Shown piece by piece: positions 21,614 to 29,580 of a DNA stretch of 41,039 nt. The position numbers were made by a program, and so were the translations under genes. Numbering within the stretch: position 1 is the stretch's first letter; each line of letters starts with the position of its first letter. This stretch comes from Peptococcaceae bacterium (lineage in GTDB: Bacteria; Bacillota; Dehalobacteriia; UBA4068; UBA4997). The DNA lies in contig JAAWKH010000015.1 in assembly GCA_022797295.1 (NCBI GenBank), positions 1 through 41,039 on the forward strand, in the 5' to 3' direction. Under the pieces are notes generated by a model, which was given only the letters and a program-made list of their open reading frames with translations, was not told where the DNA came from and did not search any database.

Positions 21614-22564
21614 GTGCGGCTGGATTTGCTGATTTGGGACGGCCGCCAATGGTTGCAGCCGGCCTGGCTGGCTGGGGCGCGTTTGCAGCGGGCGGCCAAT
21701 GCGGCGGCAGTTTTGGATTTTTGTGTGGTAAAGAATGGTTTGCTGAATTTTTTGGAGGGTGCGCCGGTGTGCCTGCTGGCGGACGGAGAGGCGGTTTTTA
21801 AGGGCCGGGTGTTCGCTAAGCGGCGGACTCAGCCGGAGCTGATTAAGGTGCGGGCTTTTGACCAGCTGCGTTTTTTGCAGAACCGGGATTGTTGCAGCTT
21901 TCGGGATTTTACGCCGGCGGATTTGTTGAAGCGAGTGGCGGCGGAAAATGGTTTGCAGTTGGGGCGGCTGGCGGATTGCGGTTTGCGTTTGCCGGCCCGC
22001 AGTTACGACAACCGGCCTTATCTGGATATGCTGACCGACGTTTTGCGCGAGGTATATTTGGCTAAGGGCCGCCGCTATTTTGTTTATGACGCGGCTGGTT
22101 TGATTTGCCTGCAAAGCTGCTGGGATTTGCGAGTGAATATTTTGCTGACTGAAAATTGCCTGGGCGGCTGGGAATATGCGACTTCTGTCGACGAGGGGAC
22201 ATACAACCGGGTGAAGGTGATTTACGAGGACAAGCGCAAAGGCGAGCGACGGCAGTTTGTGGCGGAGAACGCCGAAAAGATTGCCGACTGGGGCCCTTTG
22301 CAGTTGGTGAGCAAGAATGCGGACGCTCAGGAGCAGACGCAGGCCAAAGCGCGGGAGCTTTTGCAGCAATGTTGCAGGCGGCAGGAAACTTTGCTGGTGC
22401 GCGACGTGCCGGGGGATTTGCGAGTGCGTGGCGGTGGTATGGTTGGGGTGCGTTTGAATTTGGGCGAGCGGGTTTTGGATTGTTGGGCTCTTGTGAAAAG
22501 GGCGGAACATAGGTTCATTGGAGGAAATATTTTAATGGATCTGAATTTGGAGTGCATAGAATAG
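21614..22564 (+). CDS. xkdQ: XkdQ-like baseplate hub protein
   Basis: About 316 residues from GTG 21614 (AAAGGGGAG upstream), 4 bases after the portal stop. LADGEAVFKGRVF, then IKVRAFDQLRFLQNRD and the DFTPADLLKRVAAENGL block match XkdQ/late control D-like hub proteins, which form the central baseplate trimer. In PBSX this gene lies far downstream, after tape measure and XkdP; here it directly follows the portal. No enzymatic domain is fused. Confidence 0.8.
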   Translation: MRLDLLIWDGRQWLQPAWLAGARLQRAANAAAVLDFCVVKNGLLNFLEGAPVCLLADGEAVFKGRVFAKRRTQPELIKVRAFDQLRFLQNRDCCSFRDFTPADLLKRVAAENGLQLGRLADCGLRLPARSYDNRPYLDMLTDVLREVYLAKGRRYFVYDAAGLICLQSCWDLRVNILLTENCLGGWEYATSVDEGTYNRVKVIYEDKRKGERRQFVAENAEKIADWGPLQLVSKNADAQEQTQAKARELLQQCCRRQETLLVRDVPGDLRVRGGGMVGVRLNLGERVLDCWALVKRAEHRFIGGNILMDLNLECIE

Positions 22565-22582
22565 AGCGAGGTGATTTTGGGG

Positions 22583-23029
22583 ATGTATCATTACTTTATT
22601 GGCGATATGGAGCTGCCGCTGGCTCCTGAGAAATATACGTTGCGCTTGCCGCCGGCCAATCAGACGGTGCGTTTGGCGGACGGGCGGGAGCTTAATTTGC
22701 TGCGGCCTTTGGGACTGCGGGAAATTAGCTTTGAGCTGTTGTTGCCTTACTTTGCGGAATGCCCGCTGCTGCGGGATGGGGTGGCGGTGCAGCGGCCGAT
22801 TTACTACTTGAACCGACTGGCTGAATGGGCCGAGAGCGGCGAGCCGCGGCGTTTGATTATTTACCGTTCCTTGCCGAGCGGCGAGGAAATCTTTAATACC
22901 AGCCTGCTGGTGAGCCTGGAGGAATATCAGGTTTTGGAGGCGGCCGACCTGGGCTTTGACGTGCGCGTGAGCTTGCGTTTGAAAGAATATCAGGAGCGGG
23001 TTTGTCAGAAATATGCGGCTAGTTTGTGA
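22583..23029 (+). CDS. xkdP: XkdP-like protein lacking the LysM domain
   Basis: 148 residues from ATG 22583 (GAGGTG 9 bases upstream; TTG 22577 or GTG 22571 possible). MELPLAPEKYTLRLPPANQT, LRPLGLREISFELLLP, a YLNRLAEW helix and TSLLVSLEEYQVLEAAD match the N-terminal domain of XkdP. Typical XkdP continues into a peptidoglycan-binding LysM domain; this one ends after the ...RVSLRLKEYQ strand. A tail-hub connector role is inferred. It overlaps or closely adjoins the next gene. Confidence 0.75.
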   Translation: MYHYFIGDMELPLAPEKYTLRLPPANQTVRLADGRELNLLRPLGLREISFELLLPYFAECPLLRDGVAVQRPIYYLNRLAEWAESGEPRRLIIYRSLPSGEEIFNTSLLVSLEEYQVLEAADLGFDVRVSLRLKEYQERVCQKYAASL

Positions 23030-23055
23030 GCCTGGCGGGAAAGGAGGCGGTGAGT

Positions 23056-23415
23056 TTGCAGGGGGCGATGTTGGCGGAGGCTATTGCCGGGCTGGCGAAA
23101 CGGGCGGCGGACAGCGAAACGGCGGTGAATTTTGCTTTTGGTAAGGTTGTGCAGGAATATCCTTTGCAGGTTATGTTGGAGCAACGCTTGCTTTTGCCGG
23201 AGGAACAGCTGATTTTGACGGAAAATGTGATTGGCGCGGCGGTTTTGCGCACGGACAAGGAAATTTATATTCGGGAAAAGATTTACGACGTGTTTCATAA
23301 TTTGGAGGTCGGCGAACGGGTGTTGTTGGCTAATGTGCGGGGCGGACAGGCCTGGGTGATTTTAAGTAAATACTATGCGACGGAGTTGGACGAGCTTTTG
23401 GAACAGAACGGTTGA
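23056..23415 (+). CDS. xkdR: XkdR-like (DUF2577) baseplate protein
   Basis: 119 residues if started at TTG 23056, which has AAAGGAGGC at ideal spacing; GTG 23026 and GTG 23050 are alternatives. LQVMLEQRLLLPEEQLILT followed by LEVGERVLLANVRGGQAWVI is the DUF2577/XkdR pattern, a small OB-like baseplate component. The gene keeps its usual neighbours XkdQ and XkdP but in the order Q-P-R. A long-loop Tyr/Glu-rich tail ends the protein. Confidence 0.7.
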   Translation: MQGAMLAEAIAGLAKRAADSETAVNFAFGKVVQEYPLQVMLEQRLLLPEEQLILTENVIGAAVLRTDKEIYIREKIYDVFHNLEVGERVLLANVRGGQAWVILSKYYATELDELLEQNG

Positions 23416-23427
23416 GGAGGTGTTTGG

Positions 23428-24357
23428 ATGGAGGACTTTTTGGCGGAATGGCAGCGGCTGCTGGCTTGGGAGCGCGATTTGCAAGCTGAAAGCCGCGAGC
23501 TGGCGGAAAGGCTGGGCTTGGCGCCGCCGGGACTGGCTGCGGATGCGGCGGCGCTGAGTTTGGCCGACGGCCCTGGCCCGGCGGAATGGCGGCTGCTTTT
23601 GGGGGCCGGGCGGGAAAAGGCAATGGAAAGCCGGCCGACAGAAGGGCGAAAAAGCGGCCCGATGTTAAGCAAGCGACAGACTGGGCGGCCGCAGGTGCGC
23701 CGGGCAGACAGGCGCGAGCCGGAACTGCGGCCGGAAAATTTGCCTGCCCGAAAGGCTGGGCTGCGGCTGGAAAAGCCGTTGGGGGTGGTTGGGAATTGCT
23801 CAAGCAGGCGACCTGATTTGCTGGACAAGCTGCCGCCGCTGGCGGAAGCGGTGGAGAGTGAGGAGCGGCCGCTGCCTTTGCAGGTGAAGCTAGGCCGACG
23901 TTTGCAGGCTAATTTGGACGGTTTGCCGGCGGACGCGGCAGAAATGGCGGCGGATTGGGCGGGAAAGGAGCTGGGCGAGCCGGCGGCAGCCTTTAGCTTA
24001 ATTTGGCCGGAGGAGGCGGTTGCCGTGCCTGGCAGCGAATTGAAGCCTGAACCGGAGGCTGAGGGGTTGGCTGCGGCTGGCGCTTTGAGCCGGGAGCGGG
24101 TCGCGGCGGCGGATTTTGAGGATGTGGCGCGGGTGGATAACCTGGCGGCTTGGCCGGAGAAGCAAAGCGAGGCGGCGCAGTTTGGGGTGGCGGAGGCGGC
24201 AAGAGCTGGGAATGCTGAGAGCGCCGGGAATATTGCAAATGGTGAGCAGGGGGCGGCGGCTGTTGATGTGAGCGTTTTGGCGGAGGCGGTGGCGGAGCTG
24301 CTTTGTGAAGAGATTGAGGGACAGCTTGCCAGCGCGGCGTTTATTGGTGGGAGGTGA
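23428..24357 (+). CDS. Unknown acidic Ala/Glu-rich protein in the tape-measure position
   Basis: 309 residues with a strong SD (GAGGAGGTG). The N-terminal helix FLAEWQRLLAWERDLQAES could form a coiled coil. The middle is rich in Arg, Pro and Glu, and probably disordered. The C-terminal part is Ala/Glu-rich with a final helix VLAEAVAELLCEEIEGQLAS. No family was recognised. It sits beside the XkdN chaperone gene, where the tape measure normally lies, but lacks the hydrophobic segments and length of one; at 0.15 nm per residue it would span about 46 nm. It could be a very short ruler, an assembly factor or an unrelated insertion. Confidence 0.6.
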   Translation: MEDFLAEWQRLLAWERDLQAESRELAERLGLAPPGLAADAAALSLADGPGPAEWRLLLGAGREKAMESRPTEGRKSGPMLSKRQTGRPQVRRADRREPELRPENLPARKAGLRLEKPLGVVGNCSSRRPDLLDKLPPLAEAVESEERPLPLQVKLGRRLQANLDGLPADAAEMAADWAGKELGEPAAAFSLIWPEEAVAVPGSELKPEPEAEGLAAAGALSRERVAAADFEDVARVDNLAAWPEKQSEAAQFGVAEAARAGNAESAGNIANGEQGAAAVDVSVLAEAVAELLCEEIEGQLASAAFIGGR

Positions 24358-24362
24358 TTTTG

Positions 24363-24755
24363 ATGGAGGGAAAATTGCGGGCTTTTTTGGCGGGCGCGGC
24401 CAAACGGGAGAATGTGCGCGTGGCTATTTCCGAACGGTTTGTGGATGAGGCTGGCCAGCCGCAGCTTTGGGAGCTGGCCCCGCTGTGCGCGGCGGATGTG
24501 CAGCGGCTTTTGGCTGAGCCGGGCAGGGAGACCGGCAAACCGGGCCGTTTGCTGTTGCAGCTTTTGGCGGAAAGTGTGGTTTGGCCGGATTTGCAGGAGG
24601 CGGAATTGCAGGACAGCTGGGGCGCTTTGGGCGCGGAGCAGTTGCTGCTGCGTATGCTTTCGCCTGGGGAATTTGCGGCTTTGCAGCGCGCCTTTGTGGA
24701 GCTGAACTTGCAGGGGCGCGGCTTGGGCGAGCAGGTGGCGCAGGCAAAAAACTGA
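24363..24755 (+). CDS. xkdN: XkdN-like tail assembly chaperone, short (zero-frame) product
   Basis: 130 residues from ATG 24363 (GGGAGGTGATTTTG upstream; GTG 24354 overlaps the SD). VRVAISERFVDEAGQPQLWE, then ESVVWPDLQEAELQDSWGAL and EQLLLRMLSPGEFAALQ match XkdN-type chaperones that coat the tape measure before tail assembly. The frame ends at TGA (24753-24755) directly after a canonical slippery heptamer. The protein corresponds to the short form (G-like) of the G/GT pair. Tape-measure partner unknown here. Confidence 0.85.
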   Translation: MEGKLRAFLAGAAKRENVRVAISERFVDEAGQPQLWELAPLCAADVQRLLAEPGRETGKPGRLLLQLLAESVVWPDLQEAELQDSWGALGAEQLLLRMLSPGEFAALQRAFVELNLQGRGLGEQVAQAKN

Positions 24756-24913
24756 TTGCGGCCGGTGATTGGGAGGCGGCGGCTGCGGTGGTGGCTATGC
24801 TGCGTTGGGGCTGGCGGCCGGCGGAATTTTTGCAGCTGCCGGAAGCGGAAAAGGCCTTGGTGATTGCCGGCCTGCAATGGGAAGTGGATATTTGGCGGAA
24901 AGGAGGTGGTTAA
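24363..24913 (+). CDS. XkdN-like chaperone, -1 frameshift product
   Basis: Slippage by -1 on A AAA AAC at 24746-24752 replaces the final Asn with Lys and joins 53 more codons to the stop at 24911-24913, giving 183 residues. The extension (KKLIAAGDWEAAAAVV, RWGWRPAEFLQLPEAEK, ALVIAGLQWEVDIWRK) is like the extended forms of tail chaperones. The downstream segment has no SD or start codon of its own at its beginning, which supports frameshifting over an independent gene. Frameshifting is inferred from sequence, not measured. Confidence 0.75.
24746..24752 (+). promoter_or_regulatory. Programmed -1 frameshift site A AAA AAC
   Basis: The heptamer follows the X XXY YYZ rule in the zero frame (GCA AAA AAC TGA). 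The stop codon immediately after it raises the chance of slippage. GC-rich sequence follows (GCGGCCGG..GGCGGCGG), which could form a stimulatory structure; I did not fold it. Confidence 0.75.
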
Positions 24914-24917
24914 GAAA

Positions 24918-25379
24918 ATGAAAGAGGTTTTGCAAGGCCTGTTTGGCGATGTGGTGACGGAGGAAAATCTGCTGGAATTTGGCCGGCTTTTTGTGAGCCG
25001 GGCGGCCTTTGAGCGTTTGCAGCGGGAAGCGGCGGCGGATTTGGCTCTTTGGCAGGCTGGGGCGAAGAATTTGACGGCGGCAAAAGCTTTGTTGGCGTGG
25101 CAGGATGTGGATTTGCAGGCGGCTGATTGGCAAGAGCGGCTGGCGGAGCAGGTGCGGGAGCTGAAAACAGGGGCGGACACGGCCTTTTTGTTTGCTAGAG
25201 AGTTTGACGTTGGCGAGGACTGCGGCTGGTTGGGACTGGCCCCGGCGCCCTCGGACGGCCCGCTGGAAGATGTGGCGGGCCTTGGTCTGCATTTGGCGCA
25301 GGCGGGGGGGAATAGTTTGGAATCGATTAAGATTAAGCAACGCGCCCAGCGAGCGGCGAAAGAGAGTAATGTAATCTAA
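24918..25379 (+). CDS. Capsid scaffold protein (GP20-like)
   Basis: 153 residues from ATG 24918 with AAAGGAGGTGG upstream. FERLQREAAADLALWQAG, then AKNLTAAKALLAWQDVDLQ and LKTGADTAFLF match the phage minor structural GP20/scaffold pattern, in which a helical domain precedes an AKN.KA.KALL block. It lies directly before the capsid gene, the normal position. Scaffolds guide capsid assembly and are lost on maturation. Its presence shows that a head is built. Confidence 0.75.
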   Translation: MKEVLQGLFGDVVTEENLLEFGRLFVSRAAFERLQREAAADLALWQAGAKNLTAAKALLAWQDVDLQAADWQERLAEQVRELKTGADTAFLFAREFDVGEDCGWLGLAPAPSDGPLEDVAGLGLHLAQAGGNSLESIKIKQRAQRAAKESNVI

Positions 25380-25401
25380 ATATGAAAGGATTGATTTGAA
25401 T

Positions 25402-26391
25402 ATGACACAGGTTAGCGATATGGGAACAGTTTGGAATTTGCCTAATTATGCGGGCGAGCTTTTTTGCGCGGACGCTATGCAGACACCGCTTTTGGCGATG
25501 ATTGGCGGGCTTTCCGGCGGGCGGCAGACCAGCAATTTTGAGTTTCCGACGGCGGTGCTTTTTGATTACCCGGAGGCGGTGCAGCCGGCTATTTCCGAGG
25601 AGGCCGCGGCGGTGGCTCCTCAAGCGACGATGGCGGCCCGCAGCCAGGAAAGTAATGTGGTGCAAATTCATCAGGAGGTGATCAATTTAACCTATGCCAA
25701 ACAGAGCAACAGCGGGCGTATGCAGGGTTTGAACACCGCCTTGCCGGAGCAGGACGCTTTGGCGGAGGAGCGGGCTTTTCAGGTGCAGCACAAGCTGATT
25801 AAGATTGCCAGAGATGTGGAGCATAGTTTTATTAACGGTAAATTTCAGCGAGCCACCGACAGCAGCGTGGCCAACAAAACCCGCGGTTTGCTGGAGCTTT
25901 GCAGCGGCGGCACAACTTTGGACGCTAAAGGAGGCAAACTGAGCAAGGCGATGTTGCAGCAGATTTTTCGCGAGATGGCGGACAATGGCGCTTATTTTAG
26001 CAATATGGTGATGTTTTTGCCGGCCTATCAGAAGCAGGCGCTTTCCGAGTTGTTCAGTCAGCAGCTGGCCGGCTCGGCGGTTTATCTGCCCAGCCAGCGC
26101 AACGTGGGCGGGGTGAATATTAGCGAGCTGGAAACTGATTTTTGCCGCCTGGGCGTTTGCTGGAATCGTTTTATGCCGGCGGATAGTATTTTGATTGTGG
26201 ATGTGGCCCACGTGGCCCCGGTTTTCCAAGCGGTGCCGGGCAAGGGCGTGCTTTTTGAGGAGGAATTGGCCAAAACCGGCGCGGCTGATAAAATTCAGCT
26301 TTACGGCCAGATTGGCCTGGCTCACGGCCCGGCCTTTTTGCATGCCTCGATTACCGGGCTGGACAGCGGCGCGGGCACGGTGCAAGACTAA
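25402..26391 (+). CDS. Major capsid protein (HK97 fold, SU10/DUF5309-like)
   Basis: 329 residues from ATG 25402 (GAAAGGA upstream; TTG 25396 is also possible). NYAGELFCADAMQTPLLA at the start, SNFEFPTAVLFDYPEAVQ, HKLIKIARDVEHSFINGKFQ and a C-terminal VDVAHVAPVFQAVPGKG block match the SU10/DUF5309 capsid group with HK97 fold. It has no N-terminal delta domain, consistent with the separate scaffold gene upstream. It forms the icosahedral shell. Its stop overlaps the next start (TAATG). Confidence 0.85.
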   Translation: MTQVSDMGTVWNLPNYAGELFCADAMQTPLLAMIGGLSGGRQTSNFEFPTAVLFDYPEAVQPAISEEAAAVAPQATMAARSQESNVVQIHQEVINLTYAKQSNSGRMQGLNTALPEQDALAEERAFQVQHKLIKIARDVEHSFINGKFQRATDSSVANKTRGLLELCSGGTTLDAKGGKLSKAMLQQIFREMADNGAYFSNMVMFLPAYQKQALSELFSQQLAGSAVYLPSQRNVGGVNISELETDFCRLGVCWNRFMPADSILIVDVAHVAPVFQAVPGKGVLFEEELAKTGAADKIQLYGQIGLAHGPAFLHASITGLDSGAGTVQD

Positions 26392-26858
26392 TGCTAGCGG
26401 AATTGCGGGAACGTTTGCAGGGATTGGGCTATCAGTTTGCAATTCCTGAAGCGGACGGTGAAGCGGCTGAAGCCTCTGAGGCTGCGCGGCTTGAGGAGGT
26501 TGCTTTGCGGGTGGCGTTGCGCCGGGCTTTGGCCTACACGCAGAACATTTGCGGTTTGCCGGAGCCGGGGCTGGGCGTGAGCGTGGAATGGCCGGACGCT
26601 TGGCCCACGGTTTTGCGGGAGCCAACCCTGGATTTGGCAGCGGCCTACTTTTTGCAGGCCCGTTTGGCTCTGTGCCCGGACGAATTGGCGGTTATGCCGG
26701 TGGTGACTTCTCTGCGACTGGGCGACGCGGCCCTTGGTTTTGCCGGCGGCAGCCAGAAAACCGGCACCGACGCATTGAGCCGGGCGGAGGGTTTGTGTAA
26801 TTATCTTTTGCGAACGGCGCAGAGCGCCTTTTGCGGTTGGCGAGGGATTTTATGGTGA
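26391..26858 (+). CDS. Head-tail connector protein
   Basis: 155 residues. The position directly after the capsid gene and helical content (VALRVALRRALAYTQNI, PTLDLAAAYFLQARLALC) fit gp6/Ad1-type adaptor proteins that join portal and tail. The C-terminal GFAGGSQKTGTDALSRAEGL region is glycine-rich, common in these adaptors. Family assignment rests mainly on position. It overlaps the following gene by 7 bases. Confidence 0.6.
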   Translation: MLAELRERLQGLGYQFAIPEADGEAAEASEAARLEEVALRVALRRALAYTQNICGLPEPGLGVSVEWPDAWPTVLREPTLDLAAAYFLQARLALCPDELAVMPVVTSLRLGDAALGFAGGSQKTGTDALSRAEGLCNYLLRTAQSAFCGWRGILW

Positions 26859-27256
26859 GCAAATTGAACGCAGCTTTTTATGCTAAGGCCGGGCGGGAGT
26901 TGGCCCGGCTTTTTGACGGCCGCTGCCGGGTTTATCATTTGGCGTTGCGCCCGCTTGGGCCGGACGGTTTTTGCCAAAGCGGCGGGCTTGGCGAGCAGCA
27001 GGAAAATTCCGGCGACGCTTGGCCCTGCCACCTGGCTTTTTTGCAGCAACCGCCGGCGGGGTTGACTGTCGACGGTTGCCCGGTGGAGGCCCGTTGCCGT
27101 TTGTTTTGGCCGCCGGAGCTGCCGGAGCTGCCGCCCGGCAGCCGTTTGCAGGTGGAGCAGCAGGGCCGGGTTTATGATTTGGTTTGCAGCGGTTTGCCGG
27201 TGCGTTACCCGACGCATTGGGAGACGGAGCTGCGTCTGTTGCCGAAGCGGGCCTGA
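26852..27256 (+). CDS. Head completion/stopper-like protein
   Basis: 134 residues from ATG 26852. Beta-rich (CRVYHLALRPLGPDGF, SRLQVEQQGRVYDLVCSG) with the size and position of XkdH/DUF3599-like stoppers that close the portal channel and bind the tail. Specific motifs are weak, so the name comes from order: connector, stopper, tail terminator, sheath. GTG 26855 is an alternative start. Confidence 0.55.
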   Translation: MVSKLNAAFYAKAGRELARLFDGRCRVYHLALRPLGPDGFCQSGGLGEQQENSGDAWPCHLAFLQQPPAGLTVDGCPVEARCRLFWPPELPELPPGSRLQVEQQGRVYDLVCSGLPVRYPTHWETELRLLPKRA

Positions 27257-27278
27257 GAGCGAGAGAGGAGGAGGTTTT

Positions 27279-27761
27279 TTGCAGGATTTTTTACAGGCTT
27301 TGGCTAAAAGGCTTAATCAACTTTTTGACGGAAAGTGCCCGGTTTATCTGGGCCGAATTTGGCAGGGCGAAAAAACGCCCTGCTTTTACTTGCAGCTGCC
27401 GGGTTTGAAACGTCACGAGCTGATTTGTGGCCGGGTGCGCCGTGAGATTGACTTGGAGCTGCATTTTTACGCGGATAGTCGGCAAGATGCGGCGGCTGGT
27501 TTGAGCTGTGATTTGGTGGCGGAAAAGCTGTTGCGTGGTTTGGGGGCCTTGGCGGGAGTGCGCCGCGCCTATCGGGGTTGGGATTTGCAATGCGGGCCGG
27601 CGGGCAATGGCGCTGGCCAGGAATATTTGCGGTTTAAGGCGCGCTATGTGTTTTTTACCACGCTGGAGCTGGAGGCGGCCGATGGTTTGAGCGATTTGCC
27701 GGCGGCGGCTGAGCTGATGAGCTACTTTAAGATTAACAATAAAGTGAAAGAGGAGGAATGA
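27279..27761 (+). CDS. Tail terminator (DUF6838-like)
   Basis: 160 residues from TTG 27279 with GAGGAGGAGG before it. FDGKCPVYLGRIWQGEKTPC, then FYLQLPGLKRHEL and REIDLELHFYAD match the phage tail terminator family found before the sheath gene in PBSX-type clusters. It caps the tail tube and attaches it to the head. Its stop overlaps the ATG at 27758; the sheath start is placed 6 bases further. Confidence 0.7.
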   Translation: MQDFLQALAKRLNQLFDGKCPVYLGRIWQGEKTPCFYLQLPGLKRHELICGRVRREIDLELHFYADSRQDAAAGLSCDLVAEKLLRGLGALAGVRRAYRGWDLQCGPAGNGAGQEYLRFKARYVFFTTLELEAADGLSDLPAAAELMSYFKINNKVKEEE

Positions 27762-27763
27762 CA

Positions 27764-29080
27764 ATGGCGTTTGGTGGAGGCAGTTTTGTAACGCAAAATA
27801 AAATTCTGCCGGGGGTTTATGTGAATGTGAACCAGCAAGGCAAGGCTGGCTCCGTCCTCTCCGACCGGGGCGTGGCCGCCTTGGGCTTGGAGTTGGACTG
27901 GGGCCCGGAGGGCGAGCTGTTTTATCTGGAGGCGGGCGAGTTCCGCAGCCGGGCCCAAAGCCTGTTTGGTTACGCTTACGGCGATGTGCATTTGCAGGGC
28001 TTGCGCGATTTGTTTCTGCACGCGGCTGGCTGCTACTTTTACCGTTTGAACGGCGGCGAGCGGGCGGCTTGCAGCTTGGCGGAGGCCCGCTTTAGCGGCT
28101 TGCGCGGCAACGCTTTGCTGGTGACGGTGGAGGAGGCCGCCGGTGGAGCGGATGAGGCGGAAGCTGAGTTTTTGGTGCTTACCTGGTTGGACGGGCAGGA
28201 GCTTGACCGCCAGCAGGTTAAAAGCGCGGCGGAATTGCAAGATAACGACTATGTTTGCTGGAAAGCCGGCGCGGAATTGCAGACTGGGCATTTGCCGTTG
28301 AGCGGCGGTTCTAATAAGGCCAAAGTGGGCGCGGAGGATTATCAGAAGCTGTTGGAAGCTTTGAGTGAATGCGAGTTTAACGCTTTGGGTTGCTTGAGCT
28401 GCGATACTGCCGTGCAAAGTCTGTTTGTGCAATATACCAGAGAACAGCGCGAGGACAACGGCCGCAAATTTCAGACGGTGCTTTACAACTGTGCGGCGAA
28501 TTATGAGGGTGTGATTAACCTGGGCAGCAAGGCCTTGACAGATGGTCTGCCGGAAAGCGGTCTGGTGTTTTGGCTGCTGGGTGCGGAGGCCGGTTGCGCG
28601 GTGAACGCCACGCTGACTAATGCGGTTTACGACGGGGAAACCAAAGCGGAGGCCACGGCCAGCCAGCGCGATTTGCAGCAGGCTTTGCTGGAGGGCCGCT
28701 TGGTTTTGCACCGCCTAAACGGCGAGCTGCGCGTTTTGGAGGATGTGAACTCCTTGCAGAATTGGCAGGAGGGCGGCTTGGAAGACCGGCGTTTTAATCA
28801 GACGGTGCGCGTGCTGGACCAGATTGTGTTGGATTTGGCGGCTTTGTTTTATCAGCGTTACTTAGGGATTGTGCCGAATGACAACGCGGGGCGAATCAGC
28901 CTTTGGAGCGACGTGGTGGCCTACTACCGCAAGCTGGAGGGGCTGAGGGCTATTGAGAGCTTTGACCCGGCGGATGTGACGGTGGCGCAGGGCGAGAACA
29001 AAAAAGCGGTGGTTATTTCGTCTTATCTGAATGTGACCAATGCAATGTCGCAGTTATATTTGACGGTTACGTTTAATTAA
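27764..29080 (+). CDS. xkdK: Tail sheath protein (XkdK-like)
   Basis: About 438 residues from ATG 27764, preferred over ATG 27758 because GAGGAGGA is better spaced. ILPGVYVNVNQQGKAGSVLS is the conserved sheath start with the Pro-Gly-Val-Tyr motif. SDVVAYYRKLEGLRAIESFD and ENKKAVVISSYLNVTNAMSQ form the C-terminal sheath domain. Contraction of this sheath drives the tube through the cell envelope, proving a contractile (myovirus-type) tail. Length and domains look complete. Confidence 0.93.
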   Translation: MAFGGGSFVTQNKILPGVYVNVNQQGKAGSVLSDRGVAALGLELDWGPEGELFYLEAGEFRSRAQSLFGYAYGDVHLQGLRDLFLHAAGCYFYRLNGGERAACSLAEARFSGLRGNALLVTVEEAAGGADEAEAEFLVLTWLDGQELDRQQVKSAAELQDNDYVCWKAGAELQTGHLPLSGGSNKAKVGAEDYQKLLEALSECEFNALGCLSCDTAVQSLFVQYTREQREDNGRKFQTVLYNCAANYEGVINLGSKALTDGLPESGLVFWLLGAEAGCAVNATLTNAVYDGETKAEATASQRDLQQALLEGRLVLHRLNGELRVLEDVNSLQNWQEGGLEDRRFNQTVRVLDQIVLDLAALFYQRYLGIVPNDNAGRISLWSDVVAYYRKLEGLRAIESFDPADVTVAQGENKKAVVISSYLNVTNAMSQLYLTVTFN

Positions 29081-29091
29081 GGAGGGATAAA

Positions 29092-29559
29092 ATGGGAGTG
29101 ACTATGAACGCCTGGGACGCGCTTTCTGCCGGGTTGGCGGAATGTTATGTGACCATTGACGGGCGGCGTTATCGCTTTATGCAGGCGATTAACCTGGAGG
29201 CCAGCATTGAGAAGAAGAAAATGCAGGTGCCGGTGCTGGGGCGCATGGGCCGCGGCAACAAGGGCGTGGGCTGGAGCGGCAGCGGCAAGGCGACGTTCCA
29301 CTACAACAGCAGCCTTTTTCGGGAGCTGTTATATCGCTTTAAGGAAAGCGGCGAGGATATGTACTTTGATATTCAGATTACCAACGAGGATCCGGTGAGC
29401 AGTGTGGGCCGCCAGACGGTTATTTTGAAAGATTGCAATTTGGACGGCGGCGTGCTGGCCAAATTCAGCGCGGAGGATGAATACCTGGAGGAGGAGCTGC
29501 GCTTTACCTTTGAGGATTTTGAAATCCCCGAAAAGTTTACCGAGCTGGTGGGTATGTGA
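29092..29559 (+). CDS. xkdM: Tail tube protein (XkdM-like)
   Basis: 155 residues. AWDALSAGLAECYVTIDGRR, IEKKKMQVPVLGRMGRGNK and YFDIQITNEDPVSSVGRQT match XkdM, the inner tube subunit. GGAGGGATAAA precedes ATG 29092. In PBSX the chaperone and tape-measure genes follow at once; here XkdS follows, as the chaperone block was moved upstream of the scaffold gene. Confidence 0.9.
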   Translation: MGVTMNAWDALSAGLAECYVTIDGRRYRFMQAINLEASIEKKKMQVPVLGRMGRGNKGVGWSGSGKATFHYNSSLFRELLYRFKESGEDMYFDIQITNEDPVSSVGRQTVILKDCNLDGGVLAKFSAEDEYLEEELRFTFEDFEIPEKFTELVGM

Positions 29560-29580
29560 GGGCCGCGGATTGTGAGGTGA

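Noticed and set aside
24753..24913. Independent small gene after the XkdN stop
   Set aside because: The coding-like segment begins at the slippery site without its own SD or start codon. The frame's upstream part is a nonsense shadow of XkdN, so frameshift extension explains it better.
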